Positions 40,443 to 50,368 of a stretch of DNA of 64,000 nt are shown one piece after another (within the stretch, counting starts at the first letter, position 1; each line of letters opens with the position of its first letter). The stretch comes from Anodontia alba (taxonomy: Eukaryota > Mollusca > Bivalvia > Lucinida > Lucinidae). A model generated the notes under the pieces. The model saw only the letters and a program-made list of their open reading frames with translations, did no database searches and had not been told where the DNA came from. The stretch spans positions 133,382,112 to 133,446,111 of the forward strand of contig OZ024823.1 in the NCBI GenBank assembly GCA_964016985.1, in the 5' to 3' direction. Made by a program: the position numbers and the translations under genes.

Positions 40443-40632
40443 TAACCTTTACCATTCTCTGGGCAAATATTACAGATGACAGTTTGATGATATTTTTCTT
40501 ATTTTTTTTTTTTTTTTTTTTTTAAGAAAATAGGCTTTGACATTTCATGCAGATTGCCTCCTCTGGGAAAAGTTAGAAAATATTTCAAATTGTCACCTGC
40601 TGAAATTTTTACCGAGCATGCTAAGCATTCAA
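40443..40632. mobile_element. MITE-D copy, partial hairpin
   Basis: ACCTTTACCATTCTCTGGGC left, CCGAGCATGCTAAGCATT right. The core has a long T run and a deleted second arm. Confidence 0.6.
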
Positions 40633-40789
40633 TGTCATTTCCTAATATTTGAATGTTGCTATTGTAATTGAAGGCTAAAATGGATGAGACATGTTAAAGA
40701 TCATCAGATAAGATATAATAGGTGCATAATTTCTTTCAAAACCTTTAGAGTGAGTACAATAACAGAACTTTTCCAAAGATGTTGCTATT

Positions 40790-41001
40790 GACACTTAGCA
40801 TGCTGTTGTAAGAATAAGTGGAGAACAAATAAGCAAACCTTTTCTTGCTTTTAACCAGAAAATTGAAATGTGCGTATCGCTTCCTAATGAGACAGTTTTG
40901 CCTGAAATTTGAAGCATTTTTTTTTCTTGGATAAATAAGAAAATGAAATAAATATCTTTAAATTTTGTCTTCCTATATATAAATTCAGCATATAAAGGTT
41001 A
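40790..41001. mobile_element. Degenerate MITE-D
   Basis: GACACTTAGCATGCTGTTGT left, TTCAGCATATAAAGGTTAAT right; stem GCTTCCTAATGAGACAG. Confidence 0.5.
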
Positions 41002-41207
41002 ATAATATGCCAGGATCAAATTGTGCAATAGGAGAGCAAGTGTTTCCCTTCCGAAAACTAGCTGTCTTATTGCCATATGAGGCGACTAAAAGCCACACAT
41101 ACTTCCTTTTCATCTACACAGTCTGGCAAGTGCTGTCACTGTTCTATAATTTCAAGTTTATAAAGCTCCAGTATTGTCTTAATGAATAGTCAAGGAGGCA
41201 CAGACCA

Positions 41208-41455
41208 GGGCCCAGTTGTTCAAAGCATCATTAGCCTAACAAATTCGTTAGTGGTCAAAATGTGAACTGTTCTAGTAAGTACAGTATCAAATTCACAGGT
41301 ATTTTTGCTGAAAAAAAATGTGAGTAGCTTTTGCAAATGCAAAAGCAACTCACATTTTTTTCAGCAAAAAAATTAACATATTAGCCGTATTTAATGATAA
41401 AAAATTTAAATGATACATTAACTAACGACATTGTTAGTTTTGAAGAACTGGGCCC
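41208..41455. mobile_element. MITE-F, copy 2
   Basis: GGGCCCAGTTGTTCAAAGCA and GAAGAACTGGGCCC ends; inner palindrome GAGTAGCTTTTGCAAATGCA / AAAGCAACTCACATTTTTTT. Confidence 0.85.
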
Positions 41456-41488
41456 AGATTGCACTGATGGTAAGGCTTGTCAAAGCCT

Positions 41489-41692
41489 TAATCCTTAAAA
41501 TGCTAAGCAATTTTATAGCAGATGACATTCTTAAATTGATTTATGTTATTTTTCAGAAAAATAATACTTTACATTTCATGTGAATTGTCTGCCAGTCAGA
41601 CAGTTCATATGAAATGTCAAGCCTTATTTTCTCTGAAAATAAATTTTAAAAAAATTCAAGGTGCCATTAGCTGCAGCTGGGTTTAGGGGTGT
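41489..41692. mobile_element. MITE-B2 copy
   Basis: CCTTAAAATGCTAAGCAATT left; hairpin TACATTTCATGTGAATTGTC / GACAGTTCATATGAAATGTC; right end GCTGCAGCTGGGTTTAGGGG. Confidence 0.7.
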
Positions 41693-41779
41693 AAGGTAGA
41701 TTTTCTTGGCAGTGTCTCTCGCTCATCCATCATGCAATATTATTATGCATTATGAATGCAAAAGGTCATATTACAATAT

Positions 41780-41945
41780 AACTCCAAATAGGCAGTAATC
41801 AGAAAACATTTTTTGTTAGCCCCAAAACATATCTTATGGTTACTCACTGTAATTGCCTCAATGAGGCAATTCCAGTGCGTATCCACAAGATATGTTAAGA
41901 TGCAAAAATTTTCTTAAATTACTGTCTGATTTTCACCTTGTCTGG
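41780..41945. mobile_element. MITE-E copy
   Basis: AACATATCTTATGGTTACTC / GTGCGTATCCACAAGATATG with AATTGCCTCAATGAGGCAAT turn. Confidence 0.65.
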
Positions 41946-41967
41946 TCTCATGAACTGACAGCAAATG

Positions 41968-42173
41968 TTAACCCTTGTCATGCTGAATAAATTAAGATGC
42001 CACGCCCACTTCTTTTTGTCAGCCAATCAGATTCCTTGATCCAGATTGTTGATATAAATTCACATACTGAATGCCAAACAGTGCAGATCCAGATCAGTTC
42101 AGAAGCCAATTGATCTGGATCTAAACTGCTTGCAAAGGCAGGGTATATCTGGGTTCAGCAGGACAAAGGTTAA
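41968..42173 (-). mobile_element. MITE-A copy
   Basis: TTAA both sides; hairpin 42076-42130 lacks one GTTGGCTTC segment. Confidence 0.8.
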
Positions 42174-42750
42174 ATGTTTTCAACTTTAACTTTCAAATCT
42201 TACATTGAAAATTTCAGTTTGATTAAGTAAATAATTTTCTTGTTTATTGACACTGTAGTTTGACAGTAATTACCAGACAGACAGGAGGCACTTTCTTTTG
42301 AATTACATAACTAAAGTCTTTTCACTAAGCTGGACATTATTATCTATCATTGGTGCCCCATACCAGCCCCTCTCCACCATCAACGCTCACCCCCACAAAC
42401 CCACTCTCATTCACCCTTCAAGTAGGAAACGAGGCTGTTGAGTTTCTCAACTGGAGGGTTGAGATTTCCCTGTCTCCAGTGAACACTGATTGTTGATTTT
42501 TAGCAAGCAGGAGCATATAGAGATCACTTTCTGGCAGGGATATTGGCATTGGCATTGGCGTCAACAATGTTAAGTCACAGGTACTTGGCCTGTTATTCTG
42601 TCTAAATGTTGTGAAATATATCTCATGAATTACCCTAAATACAGCATTATTCAGATTTTTTCCTACCTTTGAGACAAAAGCTCTTTAGTCCAAAAAGTGG
42701 GGGAAAATTCTAAAATTGCTGATTTTTGGGCAAGTTTGATCATTGGATAT
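42174..42750. other. No gene; array-head fragment
   Basis: C-rich patch 42355-42425. GGCATTGGCATTGGCGTCAA at 42548 is like the head region of T1/T2 elements. Confidence 0.35.
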
Positions 42751-42751
42751 A

Positions 42752-43110
42752 CAGTATAACCTCAATGGCTCGAACACGGATGGCTCGTTTACCCTGGATG
42801 ATTCAAACTCTTTTTTCAGTCCCTACAAAATTCTTCCAATAGCTCAAGAAAACAAATATTTAGGGATTTTTTTCTTATTTTATCATGGATTTGTATGTTG
42901 TGTGTACTCTTTAGAATTGCCTCATTGAGGTGATTCTAATGAGTACACACAACATACAATCATTGTGTAGAAAATCGAAAAGATTTCCCTAAATTATCGC
43001 TATTCGCTTCCTGAACTGGTGCCATGATAAACCCTCAGTGGCTCAAACTACCCATGTTTCGAACAAATTTACATGGTCCCAAAGATGTTTGAGCCATTGA
43101 GGTTCGACTG
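42752..43110. mobile_element. pogo/Tigger-like MITE with a MITE-E-type core
   Basis: TA at both ends (42750, 43111); inverted ends CAGTATAACCTCAATGGCTC / GAGCCATTGAGGTTCGACTG. Subterminal GGCTCG/GGCTCAAAC repeats. The centre is the MITE-E hairpin (GTGTGTACTCTTTAGAATTG / GATTCTAATGAGTACACACA). Confidence 0.8.
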
Positions 43111-43490
43111 TATTTCGCAACATTTTGATAAAATAATGGGCCAAGTAACTGTGTGTTAAGTCTGAGCATTTAGTTCCATTTCTCAAACACCAAGGCTTAT
43201 AGGCAAATGAAAATTCATACACACACTTGCCATGATGCACCGTACCCACTGTCATTGACTGTTACTGACCTTGACCTTCTTTTCACACTTGGCTCAACAA
43301 TTGTCTATTTAGCTTAGTAGCAGTCGCTACATAACCATTAGGTGAATTTCTTGTTTTATTCACCTACCCAAACTGAAAAGAATCTTTTCTTAACACTTTC
43401 AACGGATCCATATTGATGCAGCCTTGTATAAAAAAGGTTAATTTTTCTTCACTGAGTTGCATGAATAAACCAGCTCGGCAGTATATAGAT
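43111..43490. other. No gene or repeat recognised
   Basis: Ordinary AT-rich spacer; 43264 has GACCTTGACCTT, isolated. Confidence 0.35.
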
Positions 43491-43492
43491 TT

Positions 43493-43945
43493 CATGGCGA
43501 ATGATCGTGAAATAATTTCTGTGGTCTTTCTCCCCCTTCTGCTGTATCAAGAAGGGTACTTGTGAGTTACTGGCAAAATATGGGCACAAATTACTGATTA
43601 ACTGCTTAGAAGACTTAACCCTTAAAACGCCAAGAAAACCTGCATCTGAAAATGTCGTCTGTTTATGTCGTCTGCTGAATATTCTTGCAAACTTTTCAAA
43701 CCTATTTTTGCATACAGGCAAACAGTGTGGACCCAGATCAGACTGCTCCTAAAGGAGCAGTCTGATCTGGGTCCACACTGTTTGCAGAAATGACTTTTAA
43801 AGTAACTGGCAGAAGACAAAGCAGATGACAAAAGTTGTGATTGGCGCTTTAAGAGTTACTTGGACATGCTCAGGAAAAGTGTGAGTAGGTTAACTGACTG
43901 GTTTGACATGATATCAACTGTGTTGACTGGGCTGTAAAATAGAGT
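43493..43945 (+). mobile_element. SINE family 1, headless, split by a MITE-B
   Basis: 43493-43614 (GGCGAATGATCGTGAAATAA to AACTGCTTAGAAGACT) and 43860-43945 (GCTCAGGAAAAGTGTGAGTA to TGACTGGGCTGTAAAATAG) are consecutive SINE parts. The tRNA head is missing. Confidence 0.75.
43615..43859. mobile_element. MITE-B copy inside the SINE
   Basis: TTAA left, TTAC right (one mutation); ends CCCTTAAAACGCCAAGAAAA and TTGGCGCTTTAAGAG; perfect hairpin 43719-43785. Confidence 0.85.
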
Positions 43946-43948
43946 CCC

Positions 43949-44295
43949 TTGAAGCTTATCCCAATGAGTTTTTTGCCATGAGTGTGATCCCACAGCCGAA
44001 GTTTAGATGTTTATTACAAATGGTATCGCTTTTCAGTAAATGTGAGAAAATCACCATAAAATGAGGAATTTGTCATTGTGGTATGGTAGAATAATATTGG
44101 AGATAATTTAGACAGATGAGGAAGTTGACTGTATGATGACAGACATTTTAGACTGCTTCGAATGAAAAGAAAACAGCTTACACTAAGATTTAATTCAAAA
44201 GAGTGAATAATAATAAAGGGACTCCATTCTTCCGAGGGCTTATTCTCATATTTCAGTTACTTTGTTATTCAGCCATCTTTACTGGATTGACAGAT
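43949..44295. other. No gene or repeat recognised
   Basis: AT-rich spacer with fortuitous short ORFs. Confidence 0.35.
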
Positions 44296-44489
44296 TTAAC
44301 GCTTAGCATGCTGGGTAAAAATTTTAGCACATTGAAATATTTCCTATTTTTTTTCAGAAATAGGATTAGACAGATTAGGATTGTCTCCTTAAATGATGAT
44401 TTGCTTGGAATGTCAAATCCTATTTTCTGGGAAAATATGAAAAATATAATCAATTTGTTTTCTGCTGAATTTTGCTCAGAGAATGTTAA
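44296..44489. mobile_element. MITE-D copy sharing a TTAA with MITE-A
   Basis: TTAACGCTTAGCATGCTGGG left; right end CTCAGAGAATGTTAA, whose TTAA is also the left TTAA of the next MITE-A. Confidence 0.75.
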
Positions 44490-44692
44490 CTCTTGTCCTG
44501 CTGATCCCGGATATGCCCTGTCTTTGCTAACAGTGTAGATCCAGATCAGTTGGCTTCTGAAGAAGATCTGGATCTGCACTGTTTGTCATTAAGAATGTGA
44601 ATTAATATCAACAATCTAGTTCAAGTAATCTGATTGGCTGAAAATTTAAAGTGGGTGTGGCATCTTAATTTATTCAGCAGGAGAAGGGTTAA
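44486..44692 (+). mobile_element. MITE-A copy
   Basis: TTAA both sides; CTCTTGTCCTGCTGATCCCG and CAGCAGGAGAAGGG; part of the second stem arm is deleted. Confidence 0.8.
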
Positions 44693-44764
44693 AAATTATT
44701 AAAGTATGCTAAGGTTAAGAAAAGTCCATATACAGTATGTATCATAAATATTTTGAGATTGATT

Positions 44765-44850
44765 ATTGCTTGACCTAGGTCAAGCTGCTCCTAAGGAGTA
44801 GTTTGACCAGGGTCTACATTGTTTGCTGCCATTCATCGAGACACATATTC
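44765..44850. mobile_element. MITE-C core fragment
   Basis: GGTCAAGCTGCTCCTAAGGA / AGTTTGACCAGGGTCTACAT, then GTTTGCTGCCATTCATCGAG; termini lost. Confidence 0.4.
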
Positions 44851-44969
44851 TGATCAGGAAGGAGCTCATACTACTAATATGAACAGAGATTTTTAATTTT
44901 CATAAAAAAAATAAATTGTGGCTCATTTATCTAGTGCACATGTCTACTTCCTCATAATTCTTCATTTTA

Positions 44970-46121
44970 TTAGCTCATCTGTGCAAGAAGTGCTCAAGGT
45001 GAGCTATTGTGGTCATTCAATGTCCATCATCCATCGTGCGCCATGGAGTGTGTGGCATCAACAATTTGCTTTAAAACCGTACTCCTCCTACACCCCTGAG
45101 CCGGTTGACTTGAAACTTGGTAGGAAGCATTGGTGTGACTTGTAGATCAAAAACAGCTAAAATCTTTCCGATTGGAAATCAAAGATGGCCACCATGGCCG
45201 CCATCTTGAAAATCTGTTTTGAACTTCTTCTCCCGAACTTAAAGGCCAGCTGACTCAAAAAGTATCAGGGCAACTTGTAGATCAAAAATAGCTAAAATGG
45301 CTCCAATCGGAAATCCATTATGGTTGCCATTGCCGCCACCTTGAAATCTTTTTTGCCTGAAAGGCTGATTCACTATTATTAATAACTTGGTAGAAGTACA
45401 AGAGCAATTTGTAGGTCAAAAGTAGCTTAAATTGTCTGATCGGAAATCCAAGATGGCTACCACAGCTGCCATCTTGAAAAATCTCCATTGACTTCTACTC
45501 TTGAACCGAAAAGCCAGTTGACTTAAAACTTGGTAGGAAGTACACTGTATCAGAGTGACTTGCAGATCAAAAATAGCTAAAATTGTTCTGATTGGTAATC
45601 CAAGATGGTTGCTATGGCTGCCATCTTTAAAATCTATTTTTAACTTCTTCGCCTGAGCCAAAATGCCAATCAGCTTGAAACTTGGTAAGAAGTGTCTGGG
45701 TGACTTGTAGATCAAAAATTGTTCTGATCGGAAATCCAATATGGCCGCCACAATCGCCATCTTGAAATCTATTTTAATATTCTTCTCCTGAATCGAAATG
45801 CCAGTTGACTCAGAACTTGATAGGAGATATCAGGATGACTTGTAGATCAAAAATAGCTAAAATAGTTCTGATTGGAAATCCAAGATCCAAGCCACCCTGT
45901 AGAAAACCTATTTTGAATTTTTTCTCCTGAACCAAAAGGCCAGTTGACTTGAAATCGAGGTGACTTGTCTATCAAAAGTATCTAAAATCATTCTGATTGG
46001 AAATCCAAGATGGTTGCCATCTTGAAAATCTATATTGAGCTTCTTCTCTTGAACCAATTAACTTGAAACTTGTCTGGTAATCCAGTGAGCGATACAGGGC
46101 CATCTTGGCCCTCTTGTTATA
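44970..46121. repeat. Composite repeat M, copy 2: array with CAAGATGG motifs
   Basis: Head TAGCTCATCTGTGCAAGAAG, tail AGGGCCATCTTGGCCCTCTT. Seven degenerate monomers of about 125-150 bp: GACTTGTAGATCAAAAATAG, TCTGATTGGAAATCCAAGAT, GGCTGCCATCTTGAAAATC, TGAACCGAAAAGCCAGTTGA-like segments. Confidence 0.85.
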
Positions 46122-46292
46122 TAAAAGTGGAGGATTGAGGGGTTTGCTGAATTTTAATTAAATGTTGCATATTTTACACTTGTGTTTAAAACTTCATAAT
46201 TTAGGAAGCTTTTGTTTGGTTTATCAAACCACCTACTGAAAAAGAGCAACACCTAACTTTATGCAAAATATTCCAAAGTTGAAAGCCTAAAC

Positions 46293-46491
46293 TTAACCAT
46301 TGTCATGCTGAATAAATTAAAATGCCATGCCCATTTTTAATTGTCAGCCAATCAGATTACTTAATCCAGACTGTTGATAAAGTCACATGCTGAATGGCAA
46401 ACAGTGCAGATCCAGATTAGAAGCCAAGTGATCTGGATCTACACTGTTTTCAAAGACAGGATATATCCCGGTTCAGCAGGACAAGGGTTAA
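46293..46491 (-). mobile_element. MITE-A copy
   Basis: TTAA both sides; ends ACCATTGTCATGCTGAATAA and CAGCAGGACAAGGG; stem shortened (GATCCAGATTAGAAGCCAAG). Confidence 0.8.
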
Positions 46492-46734
46492 ACCTGCTGA
46501 CAATAAAATCTAATAAAAGCTGACAACATTTAAAAGATACTTTTCTTATTTTTCGCAGAAAATAATTAAAAAAATCATTGAAACTGTTTGTGAAGAAGAC
46601 AATTGAAATGCAAAGTGCAGTCCTTATATGTATACAAAGACTGGTCTTGTAATGCTTAATTTTTTACCAGCAGTATATGTTGATACATTTTTTTAACTGT
46701 AGATAAATAGGGCTCAGAAAAGGGTAGGAATCAA

Positions 46735-46930
46735 GAGTGTACTTATTTCTCAACAAAAGCATATCTTATGGAACTCGTTTGAATTACCTTTCCCCAGCAG
46801 TTTTAATTAGTACCCAAATTACAACATTGTTTTAATAGAGAAACAATACAAAAACATCAAAATAGTTACTTCTTGGTTGAAAAATTGAAAAAAAAAAAAA
46901 AAAAATAAGTACATATCTAGAGCTATGGAT
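46735..46930. mobile_element. Degenerate MITE-E
   Basis: TATTTCTCAACAAAAGCATA, GGAACTCGTTTGAATTACC, TAGTACCCAAATTACAACAT; end ATATCTAGAGCTATGGAT. Confidence 0.5.
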
Positions 46931-47103
46931 AAATTGGAAAAGTTGCATTTGAAATATTCCAGCAGCTGCTATACATCAGCTTTGACTCCTCTTTTACTAG
47001 TTTAGTTTTGCCTTTTGTCTGGGGTTGTAGGCGTAGTTTTTGAAATTGATCAGTTTAGACAATGAGAAAGAGTATGGTCACACCCTCTTCAAGTTTCTTT
47101 TAT

Positions 47104-47312
47104 CCTTTACTACTCTAGGGGCAAATCCAACAGATGACAAATTGATGATATGTTTCTTATTTTTAACAGAATATAGGTTTTGACATTTCATGCAAATTGT
47201 AGACAATTTGCATGAAATGTCAAAGCCTATCTTTTTTTGGGGTAAAAATAAGAAAATATTTCAAAATGTTGACTGCTGAAATTTTTACCCAGCATGATAA
47301 ACTTTATTATGG
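47104..47312. mobile_element. MITE-D copy
   Basis: TTACTACTCTAGGGGCAAAT left, CCCAGCATGATAAACTTTA right; hairpin TGACATTTCATGCAAATTGT / ACAATTTGCATGAAATGTCA with almost no loop. Confidence 0.75.
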
Positions 47313-47494
47313 TTTATGTAATCATGTATGGCACTAAAGAAAAAAATAGGTTATACTAAAAATAGAGCTGTCTGGACTTGAACATGGATTTGATCTTTGA
47401 AATATAAAATTTTAAATATAAACAGACAACAAAGAAAATCCTATCTTTCCCAGAGAATAGTACTACTAACCATCTCAGTGGCATTAAATGTTAA

Positions 47495-47690
47495 GGGAAA
47501 TTACTGCACTTTCAGGGGGAGGTAACTGTCACAAAGAAGTCATAAAAGTTGTCTCCACTTGTGAATTTTGGTCAAAAACTGTCTATTTGTATCCTGTCCT
47601 CTTAATGTGAAACATGACGATTCATATGAATTACAATGAATATCCTCATTTTTGGGGAGAAAAAAAAAATGTCACTTGTTCACCATAAAT
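47495..47690. mobile_element. MITE-J-like remnant
   Basis: GGGAAATTACTGCACTTTCA, GTCACAAAGAAGTCATAAAA; low similarity to J. Confidence 0.3.
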
Positions 47691-47865
47691 ATTTGGACAG
47701 ACATGCTAGACCCATTGTTATTGTTGGACCCAGATCAAATTCTCCTGCACTTTAGGGTTTAAAGGCTCATCTAAAAGTTCACATTTGGGCTGAAAGCCAA
47801 AATATTTTAAAATATGTGAGTAATCTGAAAGCATTGGTGCCACTAGGTCATGTTGAACCCTTTAA

Positions 47866-48032
47866 AGCATCATCGAAAATTGTTGCAGACATTATATAAA
47901 AAAAAAAAAAAAAAAAAAATAAGGCTTGACATTTTACGTGAATCATCTGAAATAAAACTTATTTTCTAGATGAAAAAAAAAAAAAATACAGAGAATGTCA
48001 TATCTGCAACTGTTGTGACTGGCACTTTTAAG
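47866..48032. mobile_element. MITE-B2, second arm mostly lost
   Basis: CTTTAAAGCATCATCGAAAA left, GACATTTTACGTGAATCATC, right end AACTGTTGTGACTGGCACTT; two A runs. Confidence 0.55.
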
Positions 48033-48214
48033 CCTGAGGTCTGTTATAATTTGAGACTGTTGAAATCTGGTACACTTCATATTGAAAGATGTTAATGCAG
48101 GTTTCATGCACCATAAATTTTAATGTGATCTGTTCAATATTCTCAACCTGAAATAAATATAACAGTACCAGAGCATAATTTTTTTTTTTTTTTAATGCTC
48201 TGACACTTGATTTA

Positions 48215-48412
48215 AACTTTACCACTCTCTGGACTTATTCAGAAGAAGACAAATTAATGCCATTTTTTTAAATTTTTTCCAGAAAACAGGATTTGACATG
48301 TCATGCAAATTGTCTCCATGGGAGACAATTTGCATAAAATATCAAAAGCTGTATTCTTTGAAAAATAAGAAAAAAGATTTCAATATGTTGTCTGCTGAAA
48401 ATTTTAGTGCTA
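48215..48412. mobile_element. MITE-D copy
   Basis: AACTTTACCACTCTCTGGAC left; TGACATGTCATGCAAATTGT / ACAATTTGCATAAAATATCA; right end GCTGAAAATTTTAGTGCTAA. Confidence 0.7.
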
Positions 48413-48464
48413 ATTTCAATTTTATCCTTAGTACTTCTGCAAGATTTCTGTTTTTTCTTGTTAA

Positions 48465-48675
48465 GCCTTTTAAAGTACCTTTCAGAAATGTAGCAGATGC
48501 CATTCTCAAATATTCTTTTTATTTTTCAGAGAAAATAAGGTTTGATATTTCATCTGAATTATCTGCTAAGACTATTCACATGAAATGTCAAACCAAATTT
48601 TCTATGGAAAAAATTGAAAAAAAAAAAAATGACAACAACAGAATGGTGTTGTAATTTGCATTTCAAGGGTTTACT
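48465..48675. mobile_element. MITE-B2 copy
   Basis: CCTTTTAAAGTACCTTTCAG left; TTTCAGAGAAAATAAGGTTT stem; A run; right GTAATTTGCATTTCAAGGGT. Confidence 0.55.
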
Positions 48676-49140
48676 ATTTGAGAAACGAAAAAAAAAATTG
48701 TTTTGGGGTGTTTATAGACAAAGTCTTATAAGATCATATGTGACCTAAGCCTGTCAGCCTCTGTATGGAAGAATGTATGTGCCTTGAAGCGATGACAACT
48801 CTCATGAAATGGTTATTTTTGTCAAATATTTGATTCAACTTTCATTGTGTGCTTGTTAAATCATCTTTACGTTATGATCTTCAAGTTCACATCAAAGTCA
48901 AAAGTCCAAGAAAAGTCCTTGTCTGTTTGGAATAACAATTTGATAGAATTAATGATGTACATGGTGTGAAGGTGCTTTTATAAAAAAGGATAAGTCTGTT
49001 GAAATACACCTAACCACTGCAGAAACTCTGAAATACCCCAAATCACTTTATTATTTACCATTTCACACCAAACCACTTATACTTTATTTTCACTCTAAAT
49101 TACTTTGTTTGTTTATTATCTCTAGTGGAATGGGTTATCA
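48676..49140. other. No gene or repeat recognised
   Basis: No credible ORF. A run of CACTTTA/CCAAATCACTT-like words at 49010-49110 is weakly repetitive. Confidence 0.35.
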
Positions 49141-49470
49141 GAAACGTTTGATGGCACAGTATAATGAGCATCCATACAGTTTGATCTGGGTCTTTGCCGC
49201 AGATAAACGTATTGAAGTATGGGCGGGTCAGGACTTTTGCAAAAGCAAAAACTTAAATGAAATATAAAAGGATGCCCAAGAAACATTAGACTAGCAAAGT
49301 TCTAGATCAGCATATGCATGCATATGCATTTGCCCAGTCTGATCAAGGTTTTTTGGGTCTTTACAGTAGAAAAAAGAAAGGGATGGCCTCCAAGAAAACA
49401 TATGACCAACAAGGTTCCAGATCAGCATGTGCATGTGCATCCGGACAGTTTGAGCAGGATCTTTGCAATA
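49141..49470. repeat. Degenerate three-unit repeat related to the T3 outer arm
   Basis: Units with AGTTTGATCTGGGTCTTTGC, CCAGTCTGATCAAGGTTTTT and GACAGTTTGAGCAGGATCTT, separated by CAGATCAGCATRTGCATG words; cf. GACTCAGATCAGCC at 33.95 kb. Confidence 0.4.
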
Positions 49471-49477
49471 GAAAATA

Positions 49478-49496
49478 ATAATAATAATAATAATAG
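49478..49496. repeat. (AAT)n microsatellite
   Basis: Six AAT units; a similar AAT tract follows the SINE pair at 49921-49938, so the SINEs may have inserted into an AAT tract. Confidence 0.85.
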
Positions 49497-49740
49497 TTTG
49501 TGTTGAGGTTTTACGGCCCAGTCAACCCAGTGGGGTCATGTCGAGCGCAGTCAGTTTACCTAACCACATGTTTGCTGGGCAGGGTTAGTCTTCTAAGCGG
49601 TTAACCAGTATTGTGCACATTCTTTTGCCAGAAACTGACAACTGCCCTTCTTGAATCAGCAGAAGGGAGAGAATGACCGTAGAAAATATTTCATGATCAG
49701 TCTCCATGAAAGAATGTTGCCAAGACCTCGGTGGGAGTAG
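49497..49740 (-). mobile_element. SINE family 1, first of a minus-strand pair
   Basis: TTTGTGTTGAGGTTTTACGG to GATCAGTCTCCATGAAAGAA and GTTGCCAAGACCTCGGTGGG. The tRNA head is partly missing. Confidence 0.8.
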
Positions 49741-49749
49741 ATTTTGTTT

Positions 49750-49921
49750 GTTTGTGTTGAGGTTTTACGGCCCAGTCAACCCAATGGGGTCATGTCGAGT
49801 GCGGTCAGTTTTCCTAACCACATGTTACTGGGCAGGCTTAGTCCTCTAAGCGGTTAACCAGTATTGTGCACACTCCTGGTCTCCAATCGGACGTGCATCC
49901 AACTGAGCCACCGGGGCCGGC
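49750..49921 (-). mobile_element. SINE family 1, second of the pair, internal deletion
   Basis: Same tail (TTTGTGTTGAGGTTTTACGG), then jumps from GTATTGTGCACACTCCTGG to the intact head (GCATCCAACTGAGCCACCGG). About 100 bp of body deleted. Confidence 0.8.
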
Positions 49922-49987
49922 AATAGTAATAATAATAAAAACATGCAAAGCTATTTTGTCTTCCACTGGATCTGCATGTGACGTCTT

Positions 49988-50368
49988 TATACCCCGCCAC
50001 ACAATAGTGGTGGGACATTATGGTATCACGTTGGCTGTCCGTGTGTCAGCCCGTCCGTCCGTGCGTCTGTCCATCCCTCTGTCATACATTCTTCCGTCGG
50101 TCCATATTTTGTTTCAGGATGATAACTTGAGTAAATTTCAATGGATTTTCACCAAACGGTGTGTGCATAGATATTGTGGAGATCTAGTTTGGGATTGCTA
50201 ATGGGCAAAGTTAGTCAATTTTTGACATAGTTATCTGCCCGCGACAGGTCCATATTTTCATTTCGGCATGATAAGTAAATGCCAATGGATTTTCACCAAA
50301 CTTGGTTTGTACATTGATATTGTGGAGATCTGGTTTGGGATTGCAGGTGGGCAAATTTTGTCCGTTTT
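49988..50368 (+). repeat. Array element T6, copy 2, left part
   Basis: Head TATACCCCGCCACACAATAG, CCGTCCGTCCGTGCG tract, two monomers of about 125 bp (GATGATAACTTGAGTAAATT; GGATTTTCACCAAACTTGGT; GGGCAAATTTTGTCCGTTTT). Resumes at 52026. Confidence 0.75.
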
